Assembly: GCA_013791855.1 (NCBI GenBank)
Contig: VMTA01000004.1
Coordinates: forward strand, 156,371 to 220,370
Length of the DNA: 64,000 bases
Origin: Sideroxydans sp.
GTDB taxonomy: Bacteria; Pseudomonadota; Gammaproteobacteria; Burkholderiales; Gallionellaceae
Reading direction: 5' to 3'
Made by a program: the position numbers and the translations under genes. This document shows, one piece after another, positions 5,949 through 14,963 of this stretch. The notes under the pieces are model-generated. The model was given only the letters and a program-made list of their open reading frames with translations, ran no database searches and was not told where the DNA came from. The stretch's first letter is position 1; every line of letters starts with the position of its first letter.

Positions 5949-7898
5949 TCAACTCGTCCACTTTGCATCCAGCAACCTGTCCTCGCGCTCTTCCGGGACG
6001 CGCTGCATGAAGGGGCAGTCGTGGCGGTGGATGGTGATGCCTCGGTCACGGGTGACATAGCCGACGATGTGGGCGGGGAATTCGGGGTGGCAGCACAGGG
6101 CGAGTTTGTAGGTCAGGCTGCTTTCGCCTTCGATCGACACGCGCTTGGGTGCTTGCGACTGGGCGCTGCTTGATGGGGCCTTACGCTGCGGGGGCGCTTC
6201 TTGCACCAGCGCGAGGCTGGCGCGGCGCGGGGTGATGTCGCCGCGACCGAGTGCGGCGTAGAGGTCGTCCGGTTTGTTGTAGCGCAGTTGCTGGGCGAGC
6301 TTTTCCAGATTGATGTCGTTGACGCCGACGCGATGCAACTCGCGATCGAGCAGGGCGCGGCCTTGCGAAATACTTTCGTCCAGCGTCTGTTCCGAGAACC
6401 AGTGGCGCACTTTGGCACGAGCGCGTGAACTCTTCAGATAACCGAGTTTTGGATTGGCCCAGTCGCGACTGGGGCCGCCCTGTTTGACGGTGAGTATCTC
6501 GACGCGCTGGCCGGTCTGCAATTGATGTTTGAGTGGCACGATGTTGCCGTCCACTTTCGCACCGCGCGTGCGGTGACCGAGGTCGGTGTGTAACACGTAG
6601 GCGAAGTCCACCGGCGTCGCGCCGGTGGGCAGGTCGATTACCTTGCCTTGCGGGGTCAGCACATAGACGCGGTCCTGAATCAGTTCATTGCGGAACTGTT
6701 CCTGCATCTCGCCGTTGTCGGCCAGTTCTGCTTTCCACGCCAGCACCTGACGCAGCCAGGCGACTTTCTCGTCCAGTCCGCCTTCGGATTTTTTGTTCTC
6801 TTTGTAGCGCCAGTGGGCGGCCACGCCGAGTTCGGAATCGTGATGCATCTGCCGCGTGCGTATCTGCACTTCCACCGACAGGCGGCGCGGGCCGAGCACG
6901 GCGGTGTGCAGCGAGCGGTAGCCGTTGGGTTTCGGTTTGGCGATGTAGTCGTCGAACTCTTTCTGGATCGGCAGCCACAGTTCGTGCACCAGCGACAGCG
7001 CGGCATAACATTGTTCGATGTCGTCGACCAGGATGCGCACCGCGCGCACGTCGTACAGATCCTCGAAGGCCAGATGCTTGCGCTTCATCTTGTTGATGAT
7101 GCTGTAGATGTGTTTGGGGCGGCCGGTCACTTCGCCGTCGATGCCCGCATCCTTCAGTGTCTGCTGCAGTTGCGCGACGAGGTCGGTGATGTAGCGTTCG
7201 CGATCCACACGCTTCTCGTCCAGCGATTTGGCGATCTGTTTGTACAGCACCGGTTCCAGATAGCGCGTGGAAAGGTCCTCCAGTTCCCACTTGATCTGCC
7301 ACACGCCGAGGCGGTTGGCCAGCGGCGCGAAGATGCTCTGTGTCTCTTGCGCGACTTGTCGTTGCACTGCCTCGTCCACCCGAGAGAGGTGGCGCAGCGT
7401 CTGCGTGCGTTCGGCGAGTTTGATCAACACCACGCGGATGTCTTCCACCATCGCCAGCAGCATCTTGCGCATGGTCTCGACTTGCTGCGCGGCTTCTTCG
7501 GCGCTGGGCTGCGCGCGCACTTCGCTGAACTGGCGCACGTGCTCCATGCGCGAGATGCCTTCCACCAGCCCCGCGACATTGGGGCCGAAGTTTTCACGCA
7601 GCACGAGGTGCGCATCCTTGATGAAGTTCGGCACGGCATGCAGCGCGGTGGCCGCGATGGCTTCAGCATCCAGATTGAGGCCGATCAGGATGGCGGCCGA
7701 GCCAAGTGCGTGCTGCAACAGCGGCGTGCCGGTGATGTCGGTGCTGCCCCGGTAGAGCGGGGCAGCGAATTCGCAGGCCTGCCGGATCAGTTCGATCTCT
7801 TTCGGCGGGAAGGTGTCGGCCAAGGCGGACATCCAGTGCTGGATATCTGCGTCGTCGTCTCCGGTGAGCGGCGGGAATTGATGTTGAACTGAAACCAT
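5949..7898 (-). CDS. relA: RelA-type (p)ppGpp synthetase lacking the C-terminal ACT/RRM domain
   Basis: A 649-residue GTP/GDP pyrophosphokinase that makes the stringent-response alarmone (p)ppGpp. The N-terminal hydrolase-like domain is degenerate: the usual HDxxED is replaced by HAVPNF near residue 88, so it should be synthesis-only. The synthetase domain carries PKHIYSIINKMKRK, FEDLYDVRAVRI and KPNGYRSLHTAVLG. A TGS domain follows near residue 400 (DRVYVLTPQGKVIDLPTGATPVDFAY), then a helical part and the zinc-finger/conserved-Cys domain (ALCCHPEFPAHIVGYV ... HRHDC). The protein stops at LLDAKWTS, where E. coli RelA continues with an ACT/RRM domain. None of the three downstream frames restores ACT-like sequence. 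It follows the HD-GYP gene by nine bases, probably in one transcript. Confidence 0.9.
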   Translation of the reverse strand: MVSVQHQFPPLTGDDDADIQHWMSALADTFPPKEIELIRQACEFAAPLYRGSTDITGTPLLQHALGSAAILIGLNLDAEAIAATALHAVPNFIKDAHLVLRENFGPNVAGLVEGISRMEHVRQFSEVRAQPSAEEAAQQVETMRKMLLAMVEDIRVVLIKLAERTQTLRHLSRVDEAVQRQVAQETQSIFAPLANRLGVWQIKWELEDLSTRYLEPVLYKQIAKSLDEKRVDRERYITDLVAQLQQTLKDAGIDGEVTGRPKHIYSIINKMKRKHLAFEDLYDVRAVRILVDDIEQCYAALSLVHELWLPIQKEFDDYIAKPKPNGYRSLHTAVLGPRRLSVEVQIRTRQMHHDSELGVAAHWRYKENKKSEGGLDEKVAWLRQVLAWKAELADNGEMQEQFRNELIQDRVYVLTPQGKVIDLPTGATPVDFAYVLHTDLGHRTRGAKVDGNIVPLKHQLQTGQRVEILTVKQGGPSRDWANPKLGYLKSSRARAKVRHWFSEQTLDESISQGRALLDRELHRVGVNDINLEKLAQQLRYNKPDDLYAALGRGDITPRRASLALVQEAPPQRKAPSSSAQSQAPKRVSIEGESSLTYKLALCCHPEFPAHIVGYVTRDRGITIHRHDCPFMQRVPEEREDRLLDAKWTS

Positions 7899-7907
7899 CG
7901 GTCGTGT

Positions 7908-9884
7908 TTAGAGCTGATATTTGTTTTCTGAAAAGAGCCGTGATGCGGCATCCGCTACGTCCGCATCGTAGCGCACGCCGCGATGTTCGCGTATCTCGTT
8001 CAAGGCCGCTTCGATGCCGAGGCCGGGGCGGTAAGGCCGGTGCGAGGCCATCGCTTCGATCACATCGGCGACTGCCAGGATGCGTGCGCCGAGGATGATG
8101 GCGTCGCCTTGCAGGCCTTGCGGATAGCCGGAGCCGTCCATGCGTTCGTGATGCTGCAACACCATTTCGGCCACCGGCCACTGGAAATCGATGTCCTTGA
8201 GGATGTCGTAACCGGCCTGCGGGTGTGTCTTGATGAAGTCATACTCGATCTCGCTCAGGCGCGCGGGCTTGCTCAATATCTCGGCAGGGATGGATATCTT
8301 GCCGAGGTCATGCACCACACCGGCGAGGTGGATAGCGAATATCTCTTCGTGCGGCAGATTCATCTCGCCGGCGATGGCGGCGGCGAGATCGGCCACGCGC
8401 CGCTGGTGCCCGGCGGTATACGGGTCGCGCATCTCCACGGTAGCGGCGATGGCTTGCACCGTGTCCTGTAATCCTTCCTGTATCGTTTCCAGAAAATGCT
8501 GTTTCTCCTGCAGTGCCTGATCGCGCTCGGCGCGCATGCGCAGATTGCGGATGCCGAACGAAAGGTCTTCGCTCATTTCGGACAGCAGGGCGATCTCGTC
8601 ATCGGTGAAGGCATGCGGCGTGTCGGCATACAGTGAAAGTGTGGCGAACGTCGAGCCGTTGTTGTGCAGGGGCAGCGCGATGCTGGCACGGTAACCGTAT
8701 TTCATGGCCTCGTCCCGCCACGGCGCGAACAGCGGATCGCTGGCGATGTCCTGACAGATGGTGGCCTCGCCGCTGCGCACGGTGACGCCGGACGGCCCGT
8801 TGTTCAGCGCGATGTCCTGCCAAGTCGATAGCAGGGATTCCACATAGCCCGGCTGCACGGCATGCCAGACTTCGGGCTTGATGGAGCGTGCTTCATCCTG
8901 TTGCACATAACCCACCCAGGCCAGCAGGTAGCCGCCTTTCTCCACGGTGGCGCGACACATCGCATCCAGCAGGGCGCGTTCTTCGCGCGCATGCAGCAGC
9001 GTCTTGTTGCCTGCGCTCAAGGTTTTGAGCGCGCGATTGGCATGGTGCAAGGATTGCTCCGCATTCAACACGCGCAGGAATGGCTCTTGCACACTGCCGA
9101 CGAACACCGTGCGGTACAGGATGATGTAAGCGATGATCTTGTAAACGTGTCCCAGTAGATTGAACACATCGGTCACATCGGAATACAAGGTAAAACTCAG
9201 CTCGCTCAGGACGGTGATCAACGCCACGCTGAACAGCCCGACGGCCTCGCGCGGCTTGCCGGTGTGCGCCTGCCGCCAGAACAGGATGCCGGCGATCATC
9301 AACAGCATGACGATGAAATATTCCGCCGCGATCTTGAGCATCGTCAGCCCGGTGCCGGCGATGAAGGTGCGCGGCAGCGCATCCTGATGGAACAGGCCGA
9401 TCCAGTACACCACTGCGCTGACGAGGATCGCAACGGTCAGCATCGTGTAGCGGGTGTTCGGACGCGCAAGCGGTTGCCACGGGCGCAATGCGACGGATAG
9501 CAAAGCGGCGGCAAAGATAAAGCGCGCCGCCAGCCAGAAGTTGATCGCTTTCTCCGGCCCGGCGGGCGTCACCCAGTCCGGCATGCCGGCGAAGGACAGC
9601 ATGTGCGCGAAGTCGATCAAGCCGACCGCCAGCGAGGCGCAGGCGAGGAGGATGATGTTGGATGCGCGATCTTGGCTGTAGGCGTTCCAGGCGACGCCGA
9701 AGATCAGCATGGAGATGATCAGTGACGCGGTCTCTACCGGCAGGTGGATGCTCTGGTATTTCGAGATGCCTTCGAATGCATGTTGCGGCGGGGCGAACCA
9801 GACGATCAAAAATAAGACTGCCAGTAGCGCCAGCGGCCAAGCCGCTTTACGCAATGCAGCCTTGTTGTGGGCGAGCGCGTCCAT
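7908..9884 (-). CDS. Membrane-bound HD-GYP protein with MASE3 and GAF domains
   Basis: A 658-residue protein likely to hydrolyse cyclic di-GMP. The first ~260 residues are a multi-pass membrane sensor of MASE3 type (SLIISMLIFGVAWNAYSQDR, LLACASLAVGLIDFAHMLS). A GAF domain covers roughly 300-440 (LLDAMCRATVEKGGYLLAWVGY ... ASIALPLHNNGSTFATLSLYAD). The C-terminal HD-GYP domain has all signature parts: TAGHQRRVADLA, GVVHDLGKISIP, HHERMDGSGYP and ILAVADVIEAMASHRPYR, so it should be active. It lies six bases after trpD and nine before relA. It therefore joins c-di-GMP turnover to ppGpp synthesis in one transcription unit behind the trp genes. The ligand sensed is unknown. Confidence 0.9.
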   Translation of the reverse strand: MDALAHNKAALRKAAWPLALLAVLFLIVWFAPPQHAFEGISKYQSIHLPVETASLIISMLIFGVAWNAYSQDRASNIILLACASLAVGLIDFAHMLSFAGMPDWVTPAGPEKAINFWLAARFIFAAALLSVALRPWQPLARPNTRYTMLTVAILVSAVVYWIGLFHQDALPRTFIAGTGLTMLKIAAEYFIVMLLMIAGILFWRQAHTGKPREAVGLFSVALITVLSELSFTLYSDVTDVFNLLGHVYKIIAYIILYRTVFVGSVQEPFLRVLNAEQSLHHANRALKTLSAGNKTLLHAREERALLDAMCRATVEKGGYLLAWVGYVQQDEARSIKPEVWHAVQPGYVESLLSTWQDIALNNGPSGVTVRSGEATICQDIASDPLFAPWRDEAMKYGYRASIALPLHNNGSTFATLSLYADTPHAFTDDEIALLSEMSEDLSFGIRNLRMRAERDQALQEKQHFLETIQEGLQDTVQAIAATVEMRDPYTAGHQRRVADLAAAIAGEMNLPHEEIFAIHLAGVVHDLGKISIPAEILSKPARLSEIEYDFIKTHPQAGYDILKDIDFQWPVAEMVLQHHERMDGSGYPQGLQGDAIILGARILAVADVIEAMASHRPYRPGLGIEAALNEIREHRGVRYDADVADAASRLFSENKYQL

Positions 9885-9890
9885 CGCCGC

Positions 9891-10907
9891 TCAGGCGTTA
9901 CTCACCTGTACCAGTTGCGCCAGTTTGGCTTTTGCTGCGCCATTGGCGATGACCTCGGCGGCCTTCTTGATGCCCAGTGCCAGCGTGTCGGCCAGTCCCG
10001 CGAGATAGATCGAAGCGCCCGCGTTCAGCAGCACGATGTCCAGCGGTGCGCCAGGCTGGTTGTCCAGCACGTCGAGGATCATGTCGCGCGAGGCTTGCAC
10101 GCTGTCGGTATGGATGTCGTCCAGCGAGGCGCTGCGCAAACCGAACTGTTCGGGGCGGATGGTGTACTCGCTGACGATGTCGTCCTTGAGTTCTGCCACC
10201 AGCGTCTCGCCGCTGATGGTGATCTCGTCCAGTCCGTCCGCGCCGTGCACCACCATCACGCGCTTGCTGCCCAGACGCTGCAACACGCGCGCCTGGATGC
10301 CAACCAGGTCGCGATGGAACACGCCCAGCAGTTGCTGCTTCGCACCAGCTGGGTTGGTCAGCGGGCCGAGGATGTTGAACAGCGTGCGGATGCCCAGTTC
10401 CTTGCGCACCGGCGCGGCGTGTTTCATCGCGCTGTGATAGTTGGGCGCGAACATGAAACCGAAACCGACTTCGCTGATGCATTTCGCGGTCTGTTCTGGT
10501 GTGAGGTTGATGTTGATGCCCAGCGCTTCCAGCACATCGGCGCTGCCGGACTGCGAAGATACCGAACGCCCGCCGTGCTTGGCAATCTTCGCGCCCGCTG
10601 CCGCCGCCACGAAAGCTGAGGCGGTGGAGATGTTGAAGGTGTGCGCGCCGTCGCCGCCGGTGCCGCAGGTGTCCACCAGCCGGGCGTCGTCTGCGATGTC
10701 GACCTTGGTGGAAAGCTCGCGCATCACGCTGGCCGCACCGGCGATCTCGCCGATGGTCTCTTTCTTCACGCGCAGTCCCGTGATGATGGCGGCAATCATC
10801 ACCGGCGTGACTTCGCCGCCCATGATCTGGCGCATCAACGACACCATCTCGTCATGGAATATCTCGCGATGTTCGATGATGCGCTTGAGTGCGTCTTGCG
10901 GCTTCAT
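9891..10907 (-). CDS. trpD: Anthranilate phosphoribosyltransferase
   Basis: The second enzyme of tryptophan synthesis, transferring phosphoribose from PRPP to anthranilate. The 338-residue length is standard. The PRPP loop [18 protein letters not shown] is intact near residue 78, followed by [21 protein letters not shown] and the anthranilate-binding region [24 protein letters not shown]. The start at 10907 overlaps the trpG stop by four bases (ATGA) and has AGGG upstream; a longer reading frame is only read-through of trpG sequence. trpC, which normally follows in betaproteobacteria, is not here: the next gene is an HD-GYP protein. trpC must be elsewhere in the genome if the pathway is complete. 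Confidence 0.95.
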   Translation of the reverse strand: MKPQDALKRIIEHREIFHDEMVSLMRQIMGGEVTPVMIAAIITGLRVKKETIGEIAGAASVMRELSTKVDIADDARLVDTCGTGGDGAHTFNISTASAFVAAAAGAKIAKHGGRSVSSQSGSADVLEALGININLTPEQTAKCISEVGFGFMFAPNYHSAMKHAAPVRKELGIRTLFNILGPLTNPAGAKQQLLGVFHRDLVGIQARVLQRLGSKRVMVVHGADGLDEITISGETLVAELKDDIVSEYTIRPEQFGLRSASLDDIHTDSVQASRDMILDVLDNQPGAPLDIVLLNAGASIYLAGLADTLALGIKKAAEVIANGAAKAKLAQLVQVSNA

Positions 10908-11473
10908 GGTTTGCCCTCCAGAAAGTTCTTCAGCATGTCGTGCCCGTGTTCGGTGAGGATGGACTCGGGGTGGAACTGTACGCCGTGCACAGCCAGCGTC
11001 TTGTGACGCACGCCCATGATCTCGCCATCGTCGGTCCACGCCGTGATCTCCAGACATTCCGGCAGCGTCTCGCGCTCGATCACCAGTGAATGGTAGCGCG
11101 TGGCGGTGAACGGATTCGGCAGGCCGGTGAATACGCTGTTGCTGTGGTGGTTGATCAGCGAGGTCTTGCCGTGCATCAACGTCTTGGCATGAATGATACG
11201 CCCGCCGAAAGCCTGGCCGATACTCTGGTGGCCGAGGCACACACCGGGCAGCGGGATCTTGCCAGCGTATTGTTTGATGGCTGCGACCGAGATGCCTGCT
11301 TCGTTCGGCGTGCAGGGGCCGGGTGAGATGACCAGATGCTGCGGGTTCATCTGCGCGATCTCTTCAACTGAAATTTCGTCGTTGCGCTTCACCACCACAT
11401 CCGCGCCGAGCTCGGCGAAGTATTGCACCAGGTTGTAGGTGAAGGAATCGTAGTTGTCTATCATCAATAGCAT
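10904..11473 (-). CDS. trpG: Anthranilate synthase glutamine amidotransferase subunit
   Basis: Class I glutamine amidotransferase, 189 residues, which feeds ammonia to TrpE for anthranilate formation. It opens with [19 protein letters not shown]. The nucleophile is the Cys in [17 protein letters not shown] (near residue 79), and the His-Glu of the triad lie in VQFHPESIL near the end. The start has an ideal AGGAGGA placed over the stop of trpE nine bases upstream, so expression is coupled to trpE. As in many bacteria the same subunit may also serve PabB in folate synthesis; no other amidotransferase of this type is in the window. Confidence 0.95.
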   Translation of the reverse strand: MLLMIDNYDSFTYNLVQYFAELGADVVVKRNDEISVEEIAQMNPQHLVISPGPCTPNEAGISVAAIKQYAGKIPLPGVCLGHQSIGQAFGGRIIHAKTLMHGKTSLINHHSNSVFTGLPNPFTATRYHSLVIERETLPECLEITAWTDDGEIMGVRHKTLAVHGVQFHPESILTEHGHDMLKNFLEGKP

Positions 11474-11482
11474 GTCGTCCTC

Positions 11483-12970
11483 CTAGCGGTGCGACTGGGC
11501 GTCGAGCCCGTCCAGCACCATCTCCGCCGCGCGCAACACCGCGCGTGCCTTGTTCTGCGTCTCCATCCATTCGCTGTCCGCTACTGAGTCGGCGACGATG
11601 CCGGCACCCGCTTGCACGTACAGCGTCTTGTCTTTCACCACGGCGGTGCGCAGCGCGATGGCTACGTCCATGTCGCCGTTGAAACCGAGGTAGCCGACCG
11701 CACCTGCGTAGATGCCGCGCTTGGAGGGTTCCAGTTCGTCGATGATCTCCATCGCTCGTACCTTGGCCGCGCCGGAAACAGTGCCGGCTGGGAAAGTGGC
11801 TTTCAGCACGTCCATCGCATCCAGACCCTGTTTCAGTTTGGCTTCTACGTTGGACACGATATGCATCACATGCGAGTAACGTTCGATCACCATCTTGTCA
11901 GTGAGCTTCACGGTGCCGTGTTCGGCCACACGGCCGATGTCGTTGCGGCCGAGGTCGATCAGCATCAGGTGCTCGGCCAGTTCTTTCGGATCGGCCAGCA
12001 ACTCTTCGGCGAGTGCGGCATCCTGTTCCATCGTCTTGCCGCGCGGGCGGGTACCGGCGATGGGGCGCACGGTGACGGTGTCGCCTTCCAGTCGCGCCAG
12101 AATCTCCGGCGAGGAGCCGACCACATGATGGTCGCCCATGTCGTAATAGAACATGTAGGGCGAGGGGTTGATGCTGCGCAGCGCGCGGTACAGCGACAAC
12201 GGAGAAGCGGGGAAGGGCTGCGACATGCGCTGCGACAACACCACCTGCATGATGTCGCCGTCGAAGATGTATTGCTTGGACTTCTCCACCGCCGCTTTGA
12301 AGGCGGCCTCGCCGAATTCCGATTTCGCTTCGATATGTTTGGCGGGCGGTGCGAACGGGATGTCGGCCGGCAAGCGCATCATGCCGATCAGCTCGCGCAG
12401 ACGTTCGCGTCCAAGCGGATAGGCATCGTCCTGCGCCGGATCGACATAGACGATGAAGGTAAGTTTGCCGGACAGGTTATCGATCACCGCCAGTTGCTCG
12501 GTCAGCATGAGCAGGATGTCGGGCGTACCCAGCGTGTCCGGCTTCTGTGTTTTGGCCAGTCTTGGTTCGATGTAGCGCACAGTGTCGTAGCCGAAGTAAC
12601 CCGCCAGACCGCCGGTGAAGCGCGGCAGACCGGACAAGGGGGCGACCTTGAAGCGCTTCTGGTAGTCGCTGATGAAATCCAGCGGATGTTCCACTTGCTG
12701 CGTGGTCGAGCCTGCCGCATTGCTCAGCGTGACTTCCTGTCCGCGCACCGAGATGCGTGTCTCGGCCGGCAGGCCGATGAAGGAATAGCGGCCGAAGCGT
12801 TCGCCGCCCTGCACCGATTCCAGCAGATAGGAAAACGGCTTGTTGGCCAGCTTGAGATACAGCGACAGCGGCGTGTCCAGATCGGCGAAGGTCTCGGCGA
12901 CCAGCGGGATGCGGTTGTAGCCTTGCGCGGCTAGCGCGTTGAATTCTTCTAGTGTGATAGGTGACAACAT
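11483..12970 (-). CDS. trpE: Anthranilate synthase component I
   Basis: The 495-residue chorismate-using subunit that commits flux to tryptophan. The N-terminal feedback site contains LLES in [19 protein letters not shown], the element that binds inhibitory tryptophan in characterised TrpE proteins. The catalytic half has [21 protein letters not shown] sequence, [32 protein letters not shown] and [18 protein letters not shown]. The ATG at 12970 is preceded by AGAGAGG. That SD is perfectly complementary to a segment 77 bases further upstream, inside a Trp-containing leader peptide, so both feedback inhibition and translation-level control are likely. Confidence 0.96.
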   Translation of the reverse strand: MLSPITLEEFNALAAQGYNRIPLVAETFADLDTPLSLYLKLANKPFSYLLESVQGGERFGRYSFIGLPAETRISVRGQEVTLSNAAGSTTQQVEHPLDFISDYQKRFKVAPLSGLPRFTGGLAGYFGYDTVRYIEPRLAKTQKPDTLGTPDILLMLTEQLAVIDNLSGKLTFIVYVDPAQDDAYPLGRERLRELIGMMRLPADIPFAPPAKHIEAKSEFGEAAFKAAVEKSKQYIFDGDIMQVVLSQRMSQPFPASPLSLYRALRSINPSPYMFYYDMGDHHVVGSSPEILARLEGDTVTVRPIAGTRPRGKTMEQDAALAEELLADPKELAEHLMLIDLGRNDIGRVAEHGTVKLTDKMVIERYSHVMHIVSNVEAKLKQGLDAMDVLKATFPAGTVSGAAKVRAMEIIDELEPSKRGIYAGAVGYLGFNGDMDVAIALRTAVVKDKTLYVQAGAGIVADSVADSEWMETQNKARAVLRAAEMVLDGLDAQSHR

Positions 12971-12972
12971 AA

Positions 12973-13068
12973 AGACCTCTCTAAAGTTCGTTCGATGACC
13001 ATGGGCGGACGCGAAGTCCGGTGATGCTGGATCACCATCGCCAATAGGTCGTCTGCAAAGAGAGGTCT
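12973..13068 (-). promoter_or_regulatory. trpE leader: SD-sequestering helix and inner hairpins
   Basis: On the transcript AGACCTCTCT (13068-13059) is perfectly complementary to AGAGAGGTCT (12982-12973), which contains the whole trpE Shine-Dalgarno. The 76 bases between can form GGTGAT/ATCACC (13036-13031 with 13025-13020) and CGGAC/GTCCG (13020-13016 with 13010-13006). The 5' arm lies in codons 4-7 of the leader peptide, so translating the peptide opens the helix. There is no U-run after either hairpin, so control looks translational rather than by transcription termination. Confidence 0.7.
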
Positions 13069-13079
13069 GTATGTGTCAT
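13032..13079 (-). CDS. trpL: trp leader peptide (15 aa, ends Trp-Arg-Trp)
   Basis: A 15-codon frame between gph and trpE reads [15 protein letters not shown] followed by TGA. Two Trp codons (TGG CGA TGG) stand immediately before the stop, the arrangement of attenuation leader peptides for tryptophan genes. The ATG is one base after the gph stop, with only a weak SD, so it may be reached by ribosomes finishing gph. A ribosome waiting for Trp-tRNA at codon 13 would still cover the last few bases of the 5' arm of the SD-blocking helix, which would favour trpE translation under Trp limitation. That last step is inference. Confidence 0.72.
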   Translation of the reverse strand: MTHTDLSLQTTYWRW

Positions 13080-13080
13080 G

Positions 13081-13767
13081 TCAAAGTTTTTTGATGAGTG
13101 GCAATATGCCGGTGAGATCGGGGATGACTGCATCCACGTTCAATGTCTCGACCGGTTCGCCGTGATTGTAGCCGTAAGGCACGCAGATGATGGGGCATCC
13201 TGCGGCACGCGCGGCCTGCGCATCGCTCAGCGAATCGCCGACCAGCAGCAGATGCTCGATGGCACAACCGAAGAATTTGGCCGCGTGCAGCAAAGGCATC
13301 GGGTGCGGTTTCTTCTCGGGCAAGGTGTCTCCCGCGATCACGATCTCGAAATATGGCGCGAGGCCGGAGGCTTGCAGGATCGGGTCGGTGTAGCGCATCA
13401 CTTTGTTGGTGATGCACCCCAAACGGTAGCCCGCTGCCTTCATCGCATCCAGCCCCTGCACCACATTGGCGAACGTCTTGCTCGTGCAGGCCAGTTCGGT
13501 GTAGTGCTTCTCGAAGATCGGCAAGGCTGTATCGAACAGCGCTGCATCGGGCTCGGCATGCATGTCGCCGGTCAACGCACGCTTCACCAACCAGTGGATG
13601 CCGTTGCCGATGTAGCTCATCAGCAGGTCTTGCGACACGGGCGCGCGGCCCATGTCACGCAACATGCGATTGGCGGATTCAGCCAACTCCGGCGCGGTAT
13701 GCAGCAGCGTACCGTCCAGATCGATGACGATGGCCGACACGGCCAGCGGAAAGTCCTTGAACGCCAT
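13081..13767 (-). CDS. gph: Phosphoglycolate phosphatase
   Basis: A 228-residue HAD-superfamily phosphatase that removes phosphate from 2-phosphoglycolate, a product of Rubisco oxygenation or DNA repair. Motif I is DLDGTLLHT with the nucleophilic Asp near residue 17. Motif II is the Thr in GCITNK, the motif III lysine is in PEKKPHPMP, and motif IV is VGDSLSDAQAA. Its start shares one base with the stop of rpe (TAATG). The rpe-gph-trpE order is widespread in proteobacteria, which supports the assignment and suggests the trp genes are read from the rpe promoter. Confidence 0.93.
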   Translation of the reverse strand: MAFKDFPLAVSAIVIDLDGTLLHTAPELAESANRMLRDMGRAPVSQDLLMSYIGNGIHWLVKRALTGDMHAEPDAALFDTALPIFEKHYTELACTSKTFANVVQGLDAMKAAGYRLGCITNKVMRYTDPILQASGLAPYFEIVIAGDTLPEKKPHPMPLLHAAKFFGCAIEHLLLVGDSLSDAQAARAAGCPIICVPYGYNHGEPVETLNVDAVIPDLTGILPLIKKL

Positions 13768-14456
13768 TACTTGCCGACTTTGGCCAGCTCGGCGCGCAGC
13801 TCAGCGATGATGGTGTTGTAGCGGTTGGCGTCTTTGTCGTTCTTCTTGCCGAACACGGCGGAACCAGCTACGAAAGTATCCACGCCTGCTTCAGCCACTT
13901 CCTTGATGTTGGCCGGGCCGACGCCGCCGTCGATCTCCAGACGGCATTTGTAGCCGCCCGCATCGATCATGGCGCGTACCTTGCGTGCCTTATCCAGCAC
14001 GTGCGGGATGAACTTCTGACCGCCGAAGCCGGGGTTGACCGACATCAGCAGCACCATGTCCAGCTTGGGCAGGGTGTATTCCAGGATGTCCAGCGGTGTG
14101 GAGGGGTTGAATACCAGGCCTGCCTTGCAGCCGAGTTCCTTGATCAGGCCGATGGTGCGGTCGATGTGCTCGGAAGCTTCCGGGTGGAAAGTGATGTAGG
14201 TCGCGCCGGCCTTGGCGAAGTCGGGAATGATGCGGTCCACCGGCTTGACCATCAGGTGCACGTCGATGTCGGCGGTCACGCCGTGCTTGCGCAGCGCTTC
14301 GCAGACCAGCGGGCCGATGGTCAGGTTGGGTACATAGTGGTTGTCCATCACGTCGAAGTGCACGATGTCGGCGCCGGAGGCCAGTACGTTGTCCACTTCC
14401 TCGCCCAGCTTGGCGAAGTTTGCGGAAAGGATGGAGGGGGCGATCTGATAATCCAT
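13767..14456 (-). CDS. rpe: Ribulose-phosphate 3-epimerase
   Basis: A 229-residue TIM-barrel enzyme that interconverts ribulose 5-phosphate and xylulose 5-phosphate in the pentose phosphate (and, if present, Calvin) cycle. Recognisable parts are [14 protein letters not shown] at the start, [17 protein letters not shown] with the catalytic Asp and metal ligands, [25 protein letters not shown], and [12 protein letters not shown], whose Asp is the second catalytic residue. It leads the minus-strand operon rpe-gph-trpLEGD. A good SD (AAAGGAAC) precedes the ATG. Confidence 0.96.
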   Translation of the reverse strand: MDYQIAPSILSANFAKLGEEVDNVLASGADIVHFDVMDNHYVPNLTIGPLVCEALRKHGVTADIDVHLMVKPVDRIIPDFAKAGATYITFHPEASEHIDRTIGLIKELGCKAGLVFNPSTPLDILEYTLPKLDMVLLMSVNPGFGGQKFIPHVLDKARKVRAMIDAGGYKCRLEIDGGVGPANIKEVAEAGVDTFVAGSAVFGKKNDKDANRYNTIIAELRAELAKVGK

Positions 14457-14495
14457 GAGAGTTCCTTTAATTGAGAGGGGTTTGAATTTTGGACG

Positions 14496-14515
14496 CGCAT
14501 TTTACCTGAAATGCG
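14496..14515. promoter_or_regulatory. Hairpin and -10 element between rpe and apaG
   Basis: CGCATTT (14496-14502) pairs with AAATGCG (14509-14515) in the 113-base gap between the divergent genes. On the minus strand TAAAAT (14504-14499) overlaps this palindrome and is a fair -10 candidate for the rpe operon. I could not see a good -35 for it, so the promoter call is weak. Confidence 0.35.
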
Positions 14516-14569
14516 TACTTCGCCGCTGTGCGGCTTGTCATGTCATGCAAAATACGGTGAAATGCAGCG

Positions 14570-14953
14570 ATGGAAGATCCTTCTCGATATCGTATTCATG
14601 TTGCCGTGCAGGTGCGCCATCTGGCGGAACAATCCGATGAAGCCGATGAACGCTTCGTATTCTCCTACACCATCACCCTCACCAATCAGGGCTCGCAGGC
14701 GGTGCAGTTGTTGAGCCGCCACTGGATCATCACGGATGCCAACAATCACGTGCAGGAAGTGAAAGGCAAGGGCGTGGTCGGTGAGCAGCCGGTGATCAAG
14801 CCGGGCGAGAAGTTCGAATATTCAAGCGGCACCGTATTGGCCACCCAAGTCGGTACAATGTCCGGCAGCTACCGCATGCAAGTGCTGGACGGTGGCGAGT
14901 TCACGATCCCCGTGCCCCAGTTCGTATTGAGCGTGCCGCGCACGCTGCATTAG
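14570..14953 (+). CDS. apaG: ApaG domain protein
   Basis: A 127-residue fibronectin-III-like fold protein of the ApaG family. Characteristic stretches are YRIHVAVQVRHLAEQSDEADERFVF at the N-terminus, YTITLTNQGSQAVQLLSRHWIITDAN, the glycine-rich VKGKGVVGEQPVIKPGEKFEYSSGT and FTIPVPQFVLSVP near the end. Its biochemical role is unclear; the name comes from its link to ApaH and cobalt/magnesium tolerance in enterobacteria. Here it stands beside mltA, ten bases upstream, and divergent from rpe, an arrangement common in betaproteobacteria. The ATG has no strong SD. Confidence 0.92.
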   Translation: MEDPSRYRIHVAVQVRHLAEQSDEADERFVFSYTITLTNQGSQAVQLLSRHWIITDANNHVQEVKGKGVVGEQPVIKPGEKFEYSSGTVLATQVGTMSGSYRMQVLDGGEFTIPVPQFVLSVPRTLH

Positions 14954-14963
14954 ATAGGAAGCA

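Noticed and set aside
5792..6058. Open frame downstream of and overlapping the relA end, considered as the missing ACT domain after a frameshift
   Set aside because: Its translation has no ACT/RRM-like pattern, and the other frames do not either; base composition changes to AT-rich here.
12998..13036. Intrinsic transcription terminator in the trpE leader
   Set aside because: Neither of the two hairpins is followed by a U-tract on the transcript.
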